64,000 nt of DNA from Dastarcus helophoroides (taxonomy: Eukaryota; Arthropoda; Insecta; Coleoptera; Bothrideridae), in NCBI GenBank assembly GCA_028583605.1, contig CM053329.1:9610001-9674000 (forward strand). The letters run 5' to 3'. The notes under the pieces were generated by a model that was not told the origin of the DNA, did not search any database, and saw nothing but the letters and a program-made list of their open reading frames with translations. The position numbers and the translations under genes are program-made. This document shows, piece by piece, positions 45,532 through 55,637 of the stretch. Positions within the stretch are counted from its first letter, which is position 1. The number at the start of each line of letters is the position of its first letter.

Positions 45532-47126
45532 TTTACAAGAATTTCGTGCATCTACAAATCGGAAAATGTAACTAGCGTCCCAAGCTTACTAATTACATCC
45601 GTAAGGAGGTATCTAGCGTCCCGTATTTGTTTCGGGTCCTACGTAAGAAGCGTCCCAACTACCTGCTCTTAATGGGACAAATGAATGGTAAAATAACTAT
45701 ACCAAATTTAAAATTTCCACATTGAAATTCCGGAAAGCATTCCAGCCATAGAAATGACAAAAACTTGTTAATCGTTTTTAAAAATGAAGAAGAATCAAGA
45801 AATCTTGGAAGGACCATTTCCACACAATCATAAAACTATCGAGGAAAGTGTTCTACAATGTTACAAACTAAGTAACAGCTTAAAACAAAAAGCTGTGGAT
45901 GATGTCGGTGCAAGACCATCAAAATTAATCCATCTTTCGCTCAAAGACGGAAGGACCGACTTACTCACCCAGAGGGATCTATCGTATATCAAGAGGAATA
46001 TACACAACGCTCGGAGTTCCATGTATGTGCAGCCAAAATCCATGGAAGCGACTCTTACTACCCTTTCGACTATGGAGATAAAAACCAACGCGGGTGAAGA
46101 TTTTTTGATTGTGAACAATTTTCGAAATAACATCATTGGATTTGCTACAAAAAGAAATTTAGATGTGCTTTGTCGTGCATGTAGTGTATATGTTGACGGT
46201 ACCTTTAAAAGTTGCCCCAAACGGGTTATACACGTTTCACGCTTTGGTGAACCATTCCTATGTGCCTCTCGCTTTTTTTCTATTACCCGATAAATCTAAG
46301 GAAACTTACAGTAATTGTTTAAAGAACTTAGTCGATAAATTTTTAAGTATTGGACTCTGTTTTTCCCCTGTAAATATATTCATTCAATTGCACCTAATGA
46401 TACGAAAGTGACAGAATTTTGCGATTACGTGCTAGACACTTATATATCTGAACAAGCACCGTTACCTCCCAAAATTTGGGCCGAAATTTTTTTTCTTCTG
46501 CTAACAGAACAACAAATAGTCATGAATCTTTTTACTCTAAATTAAATAAGTTGTTCAATAGTCCGCATCCCAATATTTTCATATTTATGGAACGTATTAA
46601 AAGGAATACAAAATGAAACGAATATTCAATTAAGAAGTAACTCTGTTAAACAGTCGAAAATTATGAGAGAAAAGGAAATGTTTTTGAGAACCAACATGAG
46701 TAGCTTACTTAGGGAAAGTATAACTGTTTTTGAATTTGTAAAAAGGGTTTCCTTTAAGTTTCTGCCAATGTAACTGCCACTTATGTATGTATAAATGTAT
46801 GTATTTTTAATATCTGTGTATTGTACAAGTTCATAATAAACTGTATACTGTATCTTATATTGTTTTATTAACTTATACATATTTTGACGTTGCAACTTCC
46901 AATCCCAATGAGTATAACCCTATCGAGAAAAATACATATTTAAAATCTCCAGTATGTGTTCAAAAAAATAATTCTTTAATACTTCGGGTAGGTACATAAT
47001 TAGGACGCTAGTTATACATGCACTTATTTAATGAGGAGCGCGGACGCTTGTTACGTACCTATAATTTTTGTGCCGGGACGCTAATTACCTAGTCAGGTAG
47101 AAATGGGACGCTAGTTACCCCGACCC
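45521..47126 (+). mobile_element. MULE element inserted in family B copy 4
   Basis: Interrupts the B copy between its endonuclease and its RT parts. Both ends carry iterated gggacgctagttac-type words in inverted orientation: three on the left (within about 45565-45665, as gtaactagcgtccc) and four on the right (46995-47115). The transposase remnant lies between. The exact termini and the expected 9-bp or so duplication could not be fixed by eye. Confidence 0.7.
45784..46775 (+). pseudogene. MULE transposase, frameshifted
   Basis: The enzyme would move the element by cut and paste. ATG at 45784 opens 170 codons with an N-terminal region of unknown role and then CSVYVDGTFKSCP (about 46180, the first conserved Asp of the MULE domain). 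A frameshift near 46200 moves to another frame with YTFHALVNHSYVPLAFFLLPD and SKETYSNCLKNL. A further break precedes CDYVLDTYI, PPKIWAEIF and the C-terminal FDFVKRVS-like segment (here FEFVKRVSFKFLPM, ending near 46772). Two or more frameshifts and a stop make it inactive. Confidence 0.75.
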
Positions 47127-47720
47127 CTACAAATATGGTCCGAATCTCGACTGAGGGATTATTTCGCCAACGATGATTTTTGCAGGAGACAACCCGAGCA
47201 CATTTTTTACTGAACCAAGATTTACTGGAGGCAGACTTCTTTTGGGAGTGGGGAATTGAGCATTCCATACCAATCAGGATAGCTTCCGTGATGGGTTGGC
47301 GACTAAGGAAGGGTTGTCTGAGTTAAAGCAGACTTCCTGCCATGGGAATGATGCAAAGAAGTATCTTAATTCTTCCCAGTTTGCAGAGTAAAAGTGCGAA
47401 ACCTCTATGAGGCTGTGTCTGAGAAGGAGGTGGTATATAAAGCGAGTAAGAGACTGCTACAAGCTTGTGATCTGAGTTTCCAAGCGGTGATGTCACAGAG
47501 ATTTTCATACGAATTTGGTGAATTTGTAAGGAAAAGGTCGAGTAGATTGGATTGGTGACCTATCTTATTTCTACTAGTACGTTCATGGGAGATGCTCACA
47601 GGAACTAATAGTATTGATACCTTCAAGTGCAAGATATTTAAGGCATACAAAACAGTCGGAGATCCAGCTTCGAATGACGAGGAAAAGGGAACAAAACATT
47701 CAGATTTAGATCGAACCTTT
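47127..47720 (-). pseudogene. family B copy 4, endonuclease part
   Basis: Minus-strand frames carry NLLDLFLTNSP, then SPLGNSDHKLVAVSYS (the SDH catalytic motif of the apurinic-type endonuclease, near 47480). This domain nicks the target DNA to prime reverse transcription. The two frames overlap with a shift near 47490. The copy is lost at about 47720. It joins to 45520 across the MULE. Confidence 0.75.
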
Positions 47721-48322
47721 GGGAGCTCTTAAAATTTTTAAGACAAAAACTCTTTAAGAAGTCATTCTAATTAACTCAAAATCATATTTGATAATTTTTT
47801 TTCAATACTTTGTTTAATCTTCAAATTTCAAGTGTAAATTAAAAGCTACTTTCATAGAATGATTATTATTTTTTCTTTCTTTAAGTAACTGACACATATC
47901 TAAATAAAAAAAGCATTAAATCTGACTTAGAATCAGTAAACAGTCAATCGAATAGTTAACATTTATTGCTATCACTATTTTTGATGGAATAAGTTATTTT
48001 TTTAAACTTTGGTATATTTTACTTTGCGATTGCCAGTTATTTAATTTGTATCTGTGTTATATCTCAATTTGTTTATTAATTCACTTTAAATCTTGGGCTA
48101 ATTTTTTTTGCATATTTGTCAAATCGATTGATTAGCGACATATTCAATTATAAGAAAGACATAGAATGCATACTTCTATTTAAGTGAATATACAGAAAAT
48201 TTTTAATTAAATCCAAGGTTGGTGTTAACACCAATTATTAGAAATTTGCATACTTAAACATTAATCTTGAAACATCGATGTTCAATCTCCTAACATCCAT
48301 GTTTTGGGAAAATCGATATAAT
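47721..48322. other. no gene seen
   Basis: AT-rich, unique-looking; no recognised motif. Confidence 0.4.
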
Positions 48323-48324
48323 TA

Positions 48325-48605
48325 CGAGGGTAAATCAAATATGAACCGGAATTTCTATCATATAGCTATAGGGGCGTGCGCATACTCTTAAACATGTTAG
48401 GTGGGGATATCACGTGACTTTCTATGCTAAAGTAAAATCCCTTCTCGCCGTTCGTCCGTTTTAAATACAATGAGTAACCAAAAGGTTCAGCCTCAGGTTT
48501 CGCAGCACATTATTATTAAATTTTTTGCCGTTAAAAGTGTAAAGGCGGCCAAAGTTCTTCGTAGACTAAAAGCACATTTTGGGGATAATGCATCTTTCCC
48601 AGAAT
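48325..48605 (+). mobile_element. mariner 3 copy A, 5' fragment
   Basis: Starts CGAGGGTAAATCAAATATG after a TA (48323-48324), then follows copy B closely through the 5' UTR and the first 45 or so codons (ATG at 48470, with VSQHIIIKFFAVK and VLRRLKAHFGDNA). At about 48605 it stops abruptly in T-rich filler, so the catalytic part and right end are missing. Confidence 0.8.
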
Positions 48606-48833
48606 TTCACTTTTTTAGCAAAATTGTCGCATTTATAAAAACATTTTGCATGTCTCAAAAATGTTCTTTACTTTCCCATTATTTCTCTGAAGTTGGCAGG
48701 TTTACAAATTTTCGAATTTTTTCTGGAAATTGTGACTTTTTTTCTTAAAATTCAAATTTTTCCAACAAATTTTATTTGGGGCAGTTTTGTATCCGATTTT
48801 GTAATTTTGATTTTTCGACTTTGGAACTTCATC
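48606..48833 (+). repeat. AT-rich filler between the two mariner 3 copies
   Basis: T-rich degenerate filler (tttttctggaaatt and similar) replacing the rest of copy A. Confidence 0.55.
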
Positions 48834-48835
48834 TA

Positions 48836-49736
48836 CGAGGGTAAATCAACTATGAATCGGAATTTCTAACATGTCGCCATGAGGGAGTTGAAAGTGTGCG
48901 CATACCCTTAGACATGTTAGGTGGGGATATTCCGTGACTTTCTGCGCTCAAGCGAGTTCCGTTGTCGTCGTTCGTTAGTTGAAAATACATTGAGTGAGCA
49001 AGATGTTCATCCGCCCGTTACGCGGTGCATTATTATTAAATTTTCTGCCGTTAAAGGTGTAGAGCTCGTCAAAATCCTTCGTAGACTAGAAAGTACTTTT
49101 AGGGGATACTTGTTTGAAGAAAACTCAAATGTATGAATGGCACAGAAAATTTTTGGAAGAACGAACTCAAAATGAAAATGAACCCCATGTCCGTCGTCCT
49201 CGGACCAGTGTAACTGCGGACAAGTTTAACGCTGTTCAACGCGTTTTATGCATGTCGATATTTTTTGCATGCAAATCGTACGGTTAATGCTGCCTTCTAC
49301 TGCCAGCTATTGGATTAAGCAAAACGTGCATATCGGCGGAAGGGGCTCGAATTTTCGGTCAGAAATGTTATTTTGCTTTACGATAATACCTGCCCTCTCC
49401 TCACCCAATCTGATACATCAAAAATTAGAGGAAATGCATTGGGCACCATTAGGATACCCTCCTTATGCGATTGTTATATGTTTGGGCTACTGAAAGAAGC
49501 TCTAGGAGGTGAGCGATTCCATGATGATGTTGCTGTTGAGACATTTGTGCGTAATTGGCTGCAAACACGCCTCCCTTCTTTTTATGATGATGACATTAAA
49601 AAGTTTCCAATCCGTTGGAAAAAATGCATGACAAAATCAGGAGATTATGGAGATAAGTAGTTAATAATTTTCATATATGTATCTTGCACCAATAAATTTT
49701 TAAAAAGAAATTCCGTTCATATTTGATTTATCCTCC
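48836..49736 (+). mobile_element. mariner 3 copy B, internally deleted
   Basis: About 0.9 kb. The left end CGAGGGTAAATCAACTATG follows a TA; the right end on the minus strand carries gaggataaatcaaatatgaa, the same terminal sequence. About 0.4 kb of the transposase gene is missing in the middle. It lies in the same orientation as copy A, 230 bp downstream. Confidence 0.8.
48960..49660 (+). pseudogene. mariner 3 transposase, deleted and frameshifted
   Basis: The N-terminal segment resembles copy A (RCIIIKFSAVKGVELVKILRRLE). A stretch near 49190-49340 includes PRTSVTADKF and a segment equivalent to the region between the first two catalytic Asp residues. LLYDN (second catalytic Asp region, near 49375) follows, and finally GLLKEALGGERFHDD, FVRNWLQTRLPSFYDDDIKKF and CMTKSGDYG at the C-terminus (frame 49373-49660). 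The first catalytic Asp and most of the core between helix-turn-helix and LLYDN are absent. Not functional. Confidence 0.75.
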
Positions 49737-49739
49737 AAT

Positions 49740-50339
49740 TTTTTTCATTGATTGCTTTACCTTCTAATTTATATTACAGGGGATCAATGTTTTATTTCGT
49801 ATTGTCTATAGCTTGTGTTTATATACCCATATTTCATTTATAAGTAAATTAGATAACGCAACAAATACAGGAAGATTGTTAAGAAAATAAATAACACATA
49901 TAAAGTTTTGGCGGATGCGCCAGATCTGGCACTCTTATAAAAATATTACTTCTTTCGGCATGTTCCATTTTTTTACATCTACAATAACGGAATATGATCA
50001 AAATATATGTATATTTAGTTTCTATTAAGGTTTAGACAGTTGAAATATTGGTATATATTCGAAAACTGATTTCAAAATCAATAACATTTTACATCTAGTG
50101 TCATGTAGGTTACACATTGTCATATGTATATAAATACTGATTGGGATTCTTGATATTTTCTAACAGATTTTGGTCTACTAATCTCCAGGTCTTTATGACT
50201 TAATTACAAACAAGTTAAGATTTTATTTATATTATGCTTGGATATTAAATAATTTTACTCATGGAAAAAGGAAATTTATAGCATTTGGTTTTATAGCTTG
50301 CATTTTACTATTGGACATTTTAACTTTAAACAGTAAACA
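49740..50339. other. no gene seen
   Basis: AT-rich, unique-looking; a gcgccagatctggcac palindrome lies at 49918-49933. Confidence 0.4.
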
Positions 50340-50497
50340 ATTCACCTTAATCTTCAAACTTGGTGAAAAATGTAAAAATTTCAACTTTAGACATAACATA
50401 CCTATTTTGTTTATTAGGAAATTCACCTTAAACTTTAAACTTGGTGAAAAATGTAGAAATTTCAACTTCAGACATAACTTACCTATTTTTTCCTTAA
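50340..50497 (+). repeat. 81-bp tandem duplication
   Basis: Two copies (50340-50420 and 50421-50497) of a unit beginning attcaccttaa and containing aaacttggtgaaaaatgta. Because 81 is a multiple of three, repeated open frames of 66 and 80 codons appear on both strands; they are by-products. Confidence 0.85.
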
Positions 50498-50930
50498 ACA
50501 AACCTCTTTAAACGTTTTAGGCTCAAGATTTTTGTGATTTTCAATATAATAATTTAAAAAAGTTGAATTTTCTAGATATTCTCGAAATTTATAAAAGAAG
50601 CCAAATTTCATCTTAAACTTTCTAATAAAAGTGTGACATTTCATCTTTAATCTGAAAAAAATCAAATTTCTAGATAAACGTCGACATTTTAGGGAAAACC
50701 TTTAAACCAATATTGTGCTGCAAAAGCAAAAACTTTTAGGCTAAGGTGAAAATTAGGAGAAATTAAAAAATTCAATTTTGAGGTTAAAATTTCAGGAAAA
50801 AAGCGATAATTTAAAATTTATGCTAAAAGTATTGAGAGGAAAAACATAATTTTGAGAAAAAAAGTAAAATTTGTTGAACAAAAATTATTTGATTGAGGAT
50901 AACTAGTAATGTTACATGTGATTGGAAATA
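50498..50930 (-). repeat. AT-rich filler
   Basis: Degenerate A-leaning filler; no gene. Confidence 0.5.
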
Positions 50931-51961
50931 TTTTGTTCCTCTAATTTCTTTGTTTATTCAACTTCTTTTTCTGTTTAAAATACAATTTTAAATTTACAAG
51001 ACAATAGATTTATCTGACTAGGAATTTAACAAAAACAAGGGATACAAAAGAATAGGTTTATTTAATCAACAATTTAATAAAAGAGAAGAAACCTTTTTTT
51101 TGCAGATTTCATTAAGAGCGATCTGGTTTTTTAATACTGAAGATTCTCTGCATTGCCAGTAAACAAAATATATTTTTCTGTCATTATCCATCTTCTTATT
51201 TTTTGCGAGAAAATGTGATTTATTGAAAGTCCGATACAAAAGTTGAAAGGCGTGTAGCAAATTATTTAAGAAGCAGATGCGAGGTGATAACAAGTTTCTC
51301 TTGTACCCGATTTGGCGTATGAAATAAATTTAAGATAGCAATATTATAAATCGACCATTTGGCTTATTTTCATCCCACAATTTGTTGCAATATTATAACT
51401 CAGGATAAGGATTTTGGTTGGTGTTAAACACAAGCTGTGATTCTGTTAAAACTCGTTTATACTTCGCGATAATAACAGGTGGGGGCACGCGCTAAATCAC
51501 ACTTTCCGCGCCGCGAACCGTAATAACTTCTCCCTATATGTGCATACTTAGCTTAACCAAAAATGGAACCTGTATTGCGAACGCCTAACAATCGAAACCA
51601 TATAATGCCTGAATAATTTAGCTGGCTCGGATGGGTACCATTTTCAATATGGTGCTAAATTATTATGCTCCGCGGAGTATCTGCCATTGTTGGCTGAAAT
51701 CACATTAACCAGCGTTATTCGAAACTATCACCGCAGTGGCGCCTCGTCAAGAAATGTAATACGGCTAGTCGCGATATAACTTGCTTCGGTTATTAATTTG
51801 GCAATAATTACGTATATGCATACCTAAGTTATAGTGACGAATATGATAAAAAATCTATCTGATAGAAAGTATTGACCTTAAGAGAATCACTAGAACTTTT
51901 AGATGAGAATTTGTCCATAGAAGGACTTACCTCTTTACCACATCAGCAATTAAACAAATAA
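50931..51961. other. single-copy-looking stretch, possible conserved non-coding DNA
   Basis: 51460-51850 is mixed and relatively GC-rich (gtgggggcacgcgctaaatc, ccgcgccgcgaaccg, cgcagtggcgcctcg) with homeodomain-like tta/aat cores. No frame or transposon motif is recognised. 51066-51293 holds a 75-codon minus-strand frame of unknown meaning. Confidence 0.35.
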
Positions 51962-52008
51962 TTACGCGATACGTATTTCGCCAGCAGAACTGGCATTTTC
52001 AAGTGCAA
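51962..52008 (-). ncRNA. decayed hammerhead-like motif of the PLE
   Basis: Minus strand: TTGCAC, TTGAAAA (two transitions from CTGAAGA), T, stem-loop GCCAG-TTCTG-CTGGC, GAAA, then ATACGTAT (self-complementary stem III) and C at the expected cleavage position, then GCGTAA, which pairs with TTGCAC except for one A-C. The fold is complete but two core bases are changed, so this copy is probably inactive. Confidence 0.5.
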
Positions 52009-52104
52009 TAAGCTTAATTGATTAGCAAAATAATTGCCGACATTATCTGCATTGAGATTCAAATCGATACTGTCGGTCTTTTGCTTTATTTCCTATTTCT
52101 AATT

Positions 52105-52640
52105 ATTTAACACATCTGGTGCATGCAATTTTGACCTGCCACAAATAGCCTTCAATAAACTGGAGGCCACCAATGGTCCTTTATCTCGGTTAAGGATATT
52201 TGGCCTTTGGTTGATGTAAATTTTTTCGTCTACCTCTAGTTCTCTGTTATTTGTAATTGATCTTAACAATTTTAAATTTTCAATATTAATTTTGTGTCCT
52301 GTATTTATCATATGTTGGGCGACACTTTAAATCTAGTTTTAATGGATCTCTTGGTCTGTCCAGCATATGATAAATTACAATTGTTGCAGTTTATTTTGTA
52401 AATTCCTGAATTCCCAAGCTTGTCCAATTTATCTTTAGCATTACCTAAATTATTGCGGAAACTGTGATTGGCTGTGTACACTACTTTTACGTTGTTATTC
52501 TTTAAAATTTTATTAAATTTATTGGTAATTTTAGGATAATATGGTAATTTTACGATCATTGCAGACTGGTCAAGCTTAGAGCAATCTTGAATTGTTTTCT
52601 TAAATTTACACTTTCTTAACATGCTGCTTACCGTTTTTAC
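52105..52640 (-). pseudogene. PLE protein C-terminus with GIY-YIG endonuclease domain
   Basis: Frames 52308-52622 and 52099-52311. They show NHSFRNNLGNAKDKL, then SGIYKINCNNCNLSYAGQTKRSIKTRF. The GIY half is intact; the YIG half reads YAG, followed by the conserved GQT-R. Next come AQHMINTGHKINIENLKLL and EKIYI (ending near 52105). GIY-YIG nucleases of PLEs nick the target for priming. A shift near 52310 and deletion of about 14 residues (EHITHF..KSS in the sister copy) break it. Confidence 0.8.
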
Positions 52641-52655
52641 GGGGAAACCATTTCC

Positions 52656-52965
52656 AAACCAATCACAGTCTCCACAATAATTTAGGTAATGCTAAAAATA
52701 AATTAGACCAGCTTGAGAATTCAGGAATTTACGAAATGAACTGCAACAATTTTAATTTATATGTTGCACAGGCCAAACGATCCATTAAGACTAGATTTAA
52801 AGAACACATCACTCATTTTAAATGCAGTAGAGAGGAAAAATCAAGTGTTGCCCAACATATGATAAATACAGGACACACATTTAATATTAAAAATTTAAAA
52901 TTGTTATGATCAATTACAAATAACAGGGAACTAAATGCATACGGTACAATTTACATCTACCAGAA
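52656..52965 (+). pseudogene. second PLE fragment with GIY-YIG domain, inverted
   Basis: The plus strand runs from the NHSLHNNLGNAKNKLDQL segment through SGIYEMNCNNFN (second Cys changed to Phe), AKRSIKTRFKEHITHFKCS, KSSVAQHMINTGHTFNIKNLKLL, a stop, then SITNNREL. It keeps the EHITHF segment that is deleted in the minus copy, so the two are independent fragments or an old inverted duplication. It ends in AT-rich sequence without a hammerhead-like motif. Confidence 0.75.
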
Positions 52966-53268
52966 TTACGAAAATATTTTCTTTCTAAATATTTCAAAGT
53001 TTTTTAAGCCAAATTTGTAAAAATTTAAACTTGTTTGTCGAAATTTTGACGTGTATCACAATATTGGACAATATTAGACGTCACATTAAGGCAAGGTAGG
53101 GTGAATGTTTTCCTTCGACTCGAGCAATCAAGAGGAAATAAATACTCACTCAAGAAATTTCGATTTATTTTTAAATTTCAAATTTTTCGTTAATATTTAC
53201 TTTTTTGCTAATTTTTCATTAGATTAGATTAGAATAGATAAGATTACACACACCTCGACCTAAGGATA
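52966..53268. other. no gene; filler and a left-end-like patch
   Basis: 53085-53165 (aaggcaaggtagggtgaatg and following) resembles the left end of the filler element at 56016. Low-complexity sequence surrounds it. Confidence 0.4.
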
Positions 53269-53465
53269 TTGAAACGCAAGGTAAATAGATGAAATAGGAT
53301 TTAGAATAGAATTGTAGAATTTAGTAAATAAAAAAAGTTTCTAAAAGGATCTGATAAGGGGAAAGCGGCCGCGATAACGAAACAAATGGCAGATAAGCGT
53401 TCCAGAAATTTCGGCAAACGATGAGCCTTGTCTGCCGAAAAGTTCTAGAAGTCGGGGGCCAAAAC

Positions 53466-53473
53466 TATAAAAG
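53466..53473 (+). promoter_or_regulatory. TATA box of the 5' LTR
   Basis: TATAAAAG, conserved at 55834 in the 3' LTR and on the minus strand near 60503 in the solo LTR. Expected to drive transcription of the element. Confidence 0.75.
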
Positions 53474-53579
53474 GCGGTCAGCTTTCCCTCGAGTTAGAAG
53501 TCAGTTTAGTTAGTGGGTTAGCAATTAGTAAATAAGTAGTGAGTTACTGTTCAGTTAAAGTGTGCCGAGTTAATTTAAT

Positions 53580-53585
53580 AATAAA
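53580..53585 (+). promoter_or_regulatory. polyadenylation signal in the LTR
   Basis: AATAAA near the 3' side of the LTR, also present in the other LTR copies. Confidence 0.6.
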
Positions 53586-53637
53586 GTGGGTATAATCTAT
53601 CACGTGTAGTCAATCGAACCGATAAGCCCGTAACATC

Positions 53638-53652
53638 TGGTGTCAGAAACGG
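53638..53652 (+). promoter_or_regulatory. primer-binding site, tRNA-Leu-like
   Basis: Begins TGGTGTCAGAAAC two bases after the LTR. The complement ends in ...CTGACACCA, as the 3' end of insect tRNA-Leu does, so tRNA-Leu is the likely primer. Confidence 0.7.
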
Positions 53653-53768
53653 AATTATTCGTGGATTGTGCTTATTACTCAAAAGAAATTCGTGCCAGGT
53701 GCCGTAGTTGACTTTATCTCGGACGTTTAAACTGTTAAATAGTTATACGAGGCGCGTCAAATAAAATC

Positions 53769-55213
53769 GTGAACATTCAAATACGCTTTATGGATACGAG
53801 ATTAAAATCGGCCAAAATGGAACAACAAATGCAAGTGTTATTAGCAATGTTTAAAGACCAAGCAGAAGAAAGAAGACAAGAAAAAGAACAGGAGAAAGAA
53901 CAAAGACGACAAGAAAAAGAACAGCAGGAAGAACGAATACGACAAGAAAAAGAACAGGAGGAAGTACGAAGACGACAAGAAAAAGAACAGGGGGAAGAAC
54001 AAAGACGATAAGAAAAAGAACAGGAGAAAGAACGAAGACGACAAGAAAAAGAACAGGAGGAAGTACGAAGACGACAAGAAAAAGAACAGGAGGAGGAACA
54101 AAGACGACAAGAAAAAGAAGAAGAAGATCAAAAAAGAAATGCAGAGAAACAAGAATTGTATAGTTTACTAGCACATATAACTGAAAAAATAAAAGTAGAC
54201 GTTGCAAAAATGAAAGAAGAAGTGAAAGAACAAATTACAGGAATGCGAGAAGAAATGCAAGAAGAGATTGGCGAAGTTAGGGAAGAAATTGCGGAAGTAA
54301 AAGAAAAATTCAACAGCAAGCTTCTTGATTTGGAAAATACAACACAGAAAAAGATCAGCAACATCGAAAAAAACATGAAGAAGTTGCTAAGTGGACAAGT
54401 CACACAACATGAATCCGAAAGTGTATCTGCTAGTTCTTCCCAAAAGGTAAAACCTCCGACCTATGATGGAAAAACATCCTTTCACACCTACAGAAAACAG
54501 TTCGAAGCTGCTGCTAAGGCCAATCAGTGGACGAAAGAAGCAAAGGCAATTTCATTGGTGGTATCCCTGCGCGGAAATGCTCTTGAATTACAATTAATCA
54601 CGAACAAGCCAACTATAAAGATCTAGTTAGGGCTTTAGAGTTGAGATTTGGGGACCACCACTTGCAGCAAGTTGTCCAGTTGCAACTGCTAGTGAGAAGG
54701 CAGAAAAGTGGCGAAACGCTACAAGAATTCGAGGCTGACGTGAGAAGACTGGCGTATATTGCCTATCCAACAGCACCAACCGACTTTCTGGAACTTCACG
54801 TAGTTAGAATCTTCATAGAAGGAATAAGGGACCCGGAAGTCCAGAGAGTGATACGCTTGTCAAACGTTCGAACATCAAGGGAGGCACTGATTTAAGCATT
54901 GGAGGTTGAAGCTGCTTACAAGATTTCAGAGCCAGGGCCCTCACGGAGAATAAGGAAGGCCGACATCGAAGAGGCTGCAAAAGATCCCGATCTCGCGAAC
55001 GTAAGCGCTGACATAAAGGAAATGAACACTAACATGAAGGAAATGAACGCGAACCTAAGTGCTAACATGAAGGAAACAAAAGAAATGAAAGTGAGTATCC
55101 AAGAACTGGTGGCAGCTCTTAAAGGCAGAGCTAACAGAAACACAACATGTTATAACTGTGGCAAACCGGGGCATTTCAAGAAGGACTGCAGGTCAGCCCC
55201 AAGAAGTCGATAA
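53769..55213 (+). pseudogene. gag-like protein with 11-residue repeats and zinc knuckle, broken
   Basis: Gag would form the particle and bind element RNA. ATG at 53769; residues 30-115 are seven or so copies of an 11-residue unit of the RRQEKEQEEE type, encoded by a 33-bp minisatellite, predicted as a long charged coiled coil, followed by a second coiled region (54190-54400). A capsid-like part follows (KPPTYDGKTSFHTYRKQFE, then RFGDHH, ETLQEFEADVRRLA). The C-terminus has one zinc knuckle, CYNCGKPGHFKKDC. Faults: stop TAA at 54009 inside the repeats, a frameshift near 54600, and stop TAA at 54893. Confidence 0.8.
53862..54120 (+). repeat. 33-bp minisatellite within gag
   Basis: Seven to eight imperfect units with agacgacaagaaaaagaac, keeping the reading frame, so expansion changes only coiled-coil length. 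Confidence 0.85.
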
Positions 55214-55264
55214 GCCATGCAGCAGGAAAACTAAAATCAGCCAGTGGGAAGGGGCACTCCCCAG

Positions 55265-55601
55265 GGAAACGATGGGTTTCGTAGATGACTTGAGGGAAGC
55301 GATATTGGAGACGCATGCTCTGGTGCGGACGAAGATCAACTTGGCGACGGACCGGATGAAGGCCAGGTACGACGTGAATGCTAATCATGGTGGTTTCAGT
55401 GAGGGCGAGTTGGTATGGCTATACAACCCTCAGCGAAAGAAAGGAGTTTGGCCAAAGTTTACGCCATCTTGGGAAGGACCGTACAAAGTGCTGAAGAGGA
55501 TCAACGACTTGGTATACAGGATCCAGCGTAGCTCCAAGAGTAAAATGAAAGTTGTACACCTGAACGGACTATGCAAATCTGCTGACGAAGTGACTGATTG
55601 A
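55265..55601 (+). pseudogene. integrase C-terminal fragment
   Basis: The reading frame (open from 55158) encodes the tail of a Gypsy-type integrase: FVDDLREAILETHALVR, LATDRMKARYD, the SH3-like part with GELVWLYNPQRKKG and WEGPYKVLKRINDLVYRIQR, then KMKVVHLNGL at the end. The catalytic DDE core is deleted. In the intact element this part binds LTR ends; here it is stranded in a different frame from gag. Confidence 0.85.
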
Positions 55602-55624
55602 AACTGATCGGGACGATCATTCCT

Positions 55625-55637
55625 AAGAAGGAGGCAG
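55625..55637 (+). promoter_or_regulatory. polypurine tract
   Basis: aagaaggaggcag directly before the 3' LTR; primes plus-strand DNA synthesis in such elements. Confidence 0.7.

Larger units (their letters stand above)
51962..52640 (-). mobile_element. Penelope-like element (PLE), 3' fragment on the minus strand
   Basis: Carries the C-terminal end of the PLE protein, followed 3' by a hammerhead-like motif, the order usual in PLEs, where the terminal repeats hold hammerhead motifs. The RT core is missing. A second, inverted fragment starts at about 52656, so the two lie head to head. Confidence 0.8.
53269..53635 (+). repeat. 5' LTR
   Basis: About 367 bp, closely matching 55638-56017 and the reverse of 60332-60706. 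Ends in CCCGTAACA; the first bases (ttgaaacgcaa) have drifted from TGTAACGCAA. It carries a TATA box, a polyadenylation signal and a gcggccgc word shared by all three copies. Confidence 0.9.

Noticed and set aside
47660..47700. A word similar to the target at 43860 as a duplication for CR1-like copy 4
   Set aside because: The match (acattcagat against acatgcagat) is too short and imperfect to count as a target duplication.
50259..50511. Frames on both strands with repeated LKLKFLHFSPSLK-like units
   Set aside because: By-product of the 81-bp tandem duplication in AT-rich DNA.
53841..54207. Two minus-strand frames of 103-118 codons with Phe/Leu/Val runs
   Set aside because: They are the reverse of the gag minisatellite; the plus-strand frame continues into a zinc knuckle and is the real one.
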